In this document: positions 6,887 through 7,580 of the stretch, piece after piece
Layout of the letters: every line of letters starts with the position of its first letter
How positions within the stretch are numbered: position 1 is the stretch's first letter
Assembly: GCA_021732945.1 (NCBI GenBank)
Contig: JAKFWB010000075.1
Coordinates: forward strand, 1 to 7,580
DNA length: 7,580 bases
Source of the DNA: Porphyrobacter sp.
GTDB lineage: Bacteria > Pseudomonadota > Alphaproteobacteria > Sphingomonadales > Sphingomonadaceae
Reading direction: 5' to 3'
Translations under genes and position numbers: made by a program
Notes under the pieces: generated by a model
Database searches by the model: none
What the model saw: only the letters and a program-made list of their open reading frames with translations
What the model was told of the DNA's origin: nothing

Positions 6887-7560
6887 CCGATGCCCTGCGC
6901 AATCAAGGCGGCCAAGCGATCGGCCTGCCCAGCGTCATCGTCAGGTTCGGCGCGGAGCCACAGGCCGGGGCCGCCAAGCTGCGATGCGGCAATGCTGGTC
7001 TGATGCGCGGCGAGCGCTGGCTCGGCAGCTTCCAATTCGCGAAACATCGCGGCCCCTATCGGCCAACCACCTAAAATCAGGCCCATTTCTCGACCGATAG
7101 AGATAAGCTCGTCAGAGGATTCCGGCGTCCCTGCCTCCCGCGCGGCGATGGTGCGCGCGCGGATCATGCCGCGCAGCAGTTTCGGACCCGATTGCTCGGC
7201 ATAGTGCCAGCCGGGCAGCCCGGGAGGCGCAACCAGTGACCCGGCGCGGATCGCCAGCACATGCGTCGCAGCAACCGCCTCAGCCGCCGCCACCATGGCC
7301 GAACGCCAACCGGCAAGCGTCTGATCTTGCAAGGGGGCAGGGCTTTCATTGCAGCCGGGCAGATCGGGCAGAAAGCTATCGATCCCCGCCGCATCCAGCC
7401 GCCGCATCAGCTCGACAGTGAAGCGCCGCAGCTTGTTCGCCTCGTCGAACCATGCCGGACAGATAAGCAGTCGCGCCGGGCGGTCGCGATCAAATGCCAG
7501 CAGCATCTCTTCGCCCGGCATGTCGCCATCAAGGGCGGGATTGTTCCACGTGAAAATCAC
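6883..7560 (-). CDS. Exosortase A system-associated hydrolase 2-like protein
   Basis: A 225-residue protein. PAWFDEANKLRRF (35-47) followed by LPDLPGCNES (64-73) is the pattern I associate with the exosortase A hydrolase 2 family (TIGR03101 type: proline, aromatic, acidic residues, then N-K-x-R-R, and later D-L-x-G-C). It is shorter than the roughly 260 residues I would expect. Where a hydrolase would have G-x-S-x-G, this protein reads AIRAG, with Arg105 at the nucleophile place. No C-terminal Asp/His pair is evident, so catalysis is doubtful and a structural or partner role with hydrolase 1 is possible. The GTG at 7560 is the likely start; the frame is open to the window edge, so a longer N-terminus cannot be excluded, and an ATG at residue 14 is an alternative. 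The start overlaps a TGA in another frame as GTGA, which suggests one more coupled gene upstream. The stop overlaps the hydrolase 1 start. Confidence 0.8.
   Translation of the reverse strand: MIFTWNNPALDGDMPGEEMLLAFDRDRPARLLICPAWFDEANKLRRFTVELMRRLDAAGIDSFLPDLPGCNESPAPLQDQTLAGWRSAMVAAAEAVAATHVLAIRAGSLVAPPGLPGWHYAEQSGPKLLRGMIRARTIAAREAGTPESSDELISIGREMGLILGGWPIGAAMFRELEAAEPALAAHQTSIAASQLGGPGLWLRAEPDDDAGQADRLAALIAQGIG
6893..6896 (-). promoter_or_regulatory. Ribosome binding site of hydrolase 1
   Basis: On the minus strand AGGG lies six bases before the GTG at 6886, inside the end of the hydrolase 2 gene. It supports the GTG start over later candidates. It also indicates that hydrolase 1 can be initiated directly as well as by coupling to hydrolase 2. 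Confidence 0.55.
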
Positions 7561-7580
7561 GCAAGGCGAGACCTGAGAGG

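Noticed and set aside
6504..7100. Plus-strand ORF of 198 codons opposite the two hydrolases
   Set aside because: It crosses the junction of two coupled minus-strand genes and reads as Pro/Arg/Ser-rich shadow sequence.

Overview
The window looks like chromosomal DNA from an alphaproteobacterium of the order Sphingomonadales, probably Erythrobacteraceae or a relative. I infer this from the high GC content, the frequent GTG starts with four-base gene overlaps, the protein-level character of the genes, and a palindromic repeat whose core (CTGAGCTTGTCGAAG) I recall as widespread in sphingomonad genomes. No database search was possible, so the genus is not fixed. The protein-coding density is very high. 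I see no RNA gene, insertion sequence or CRISPR array.

Plus-strand block (1 to 6107): the 3' part of ispE (isoprenoid synthesis) is followed by a 127-base gap holding the palindromic repeat. Then comes a compact run of five genes: an N-formylglutamate amidohydrolase family protein, dihydroxy-acid dehydratase IlvD (branched-chain amino acid synthesis), a small lipoprotein of unknown function, a bifunctional NAD(P)HX epimerase/dehydratase (repair of hydrated nicotinamide cofactors), and an iron-sulfur RNA m5U methyltransferase of the RlmD/TrmA family. Spacing in this run is 42 bases, then overlaps of 20, 4 and 4 bases. It is probably one transcript at least from ilvD onward, with translational coupling at the GTGA junctions. 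The functions are mixed housekeeping and do not form one pathway.

Minus-strand block (6104 to the right edge): two alpha/beta-hydrolase-fold genes, themselves coupled by a GTGA overlap. They resemble the 'exosortase A system-associated hydrolase 1 and 2' families that accompany XrtA/PEP-CTERM exopolysaccharide loci. They converge on the methyltransferase gene and the two stop codons interlock in four bases. The right edge is therefore probably the end of an exosortase A/exopolysaccharide locus that continues beyond the window.

The most interesting material is the hydrolase pair. Hydrolase 1 appears to have a cysteine at the nucleophile elbow. Hydrolase 2 has arginine at the matching place and no obvious triad, so it may be a non-catalytic partner. 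Also notable are the lipoprotein nested between ilvD and the cofactor repair gene, and the repeated GTGA coupling on both strands.
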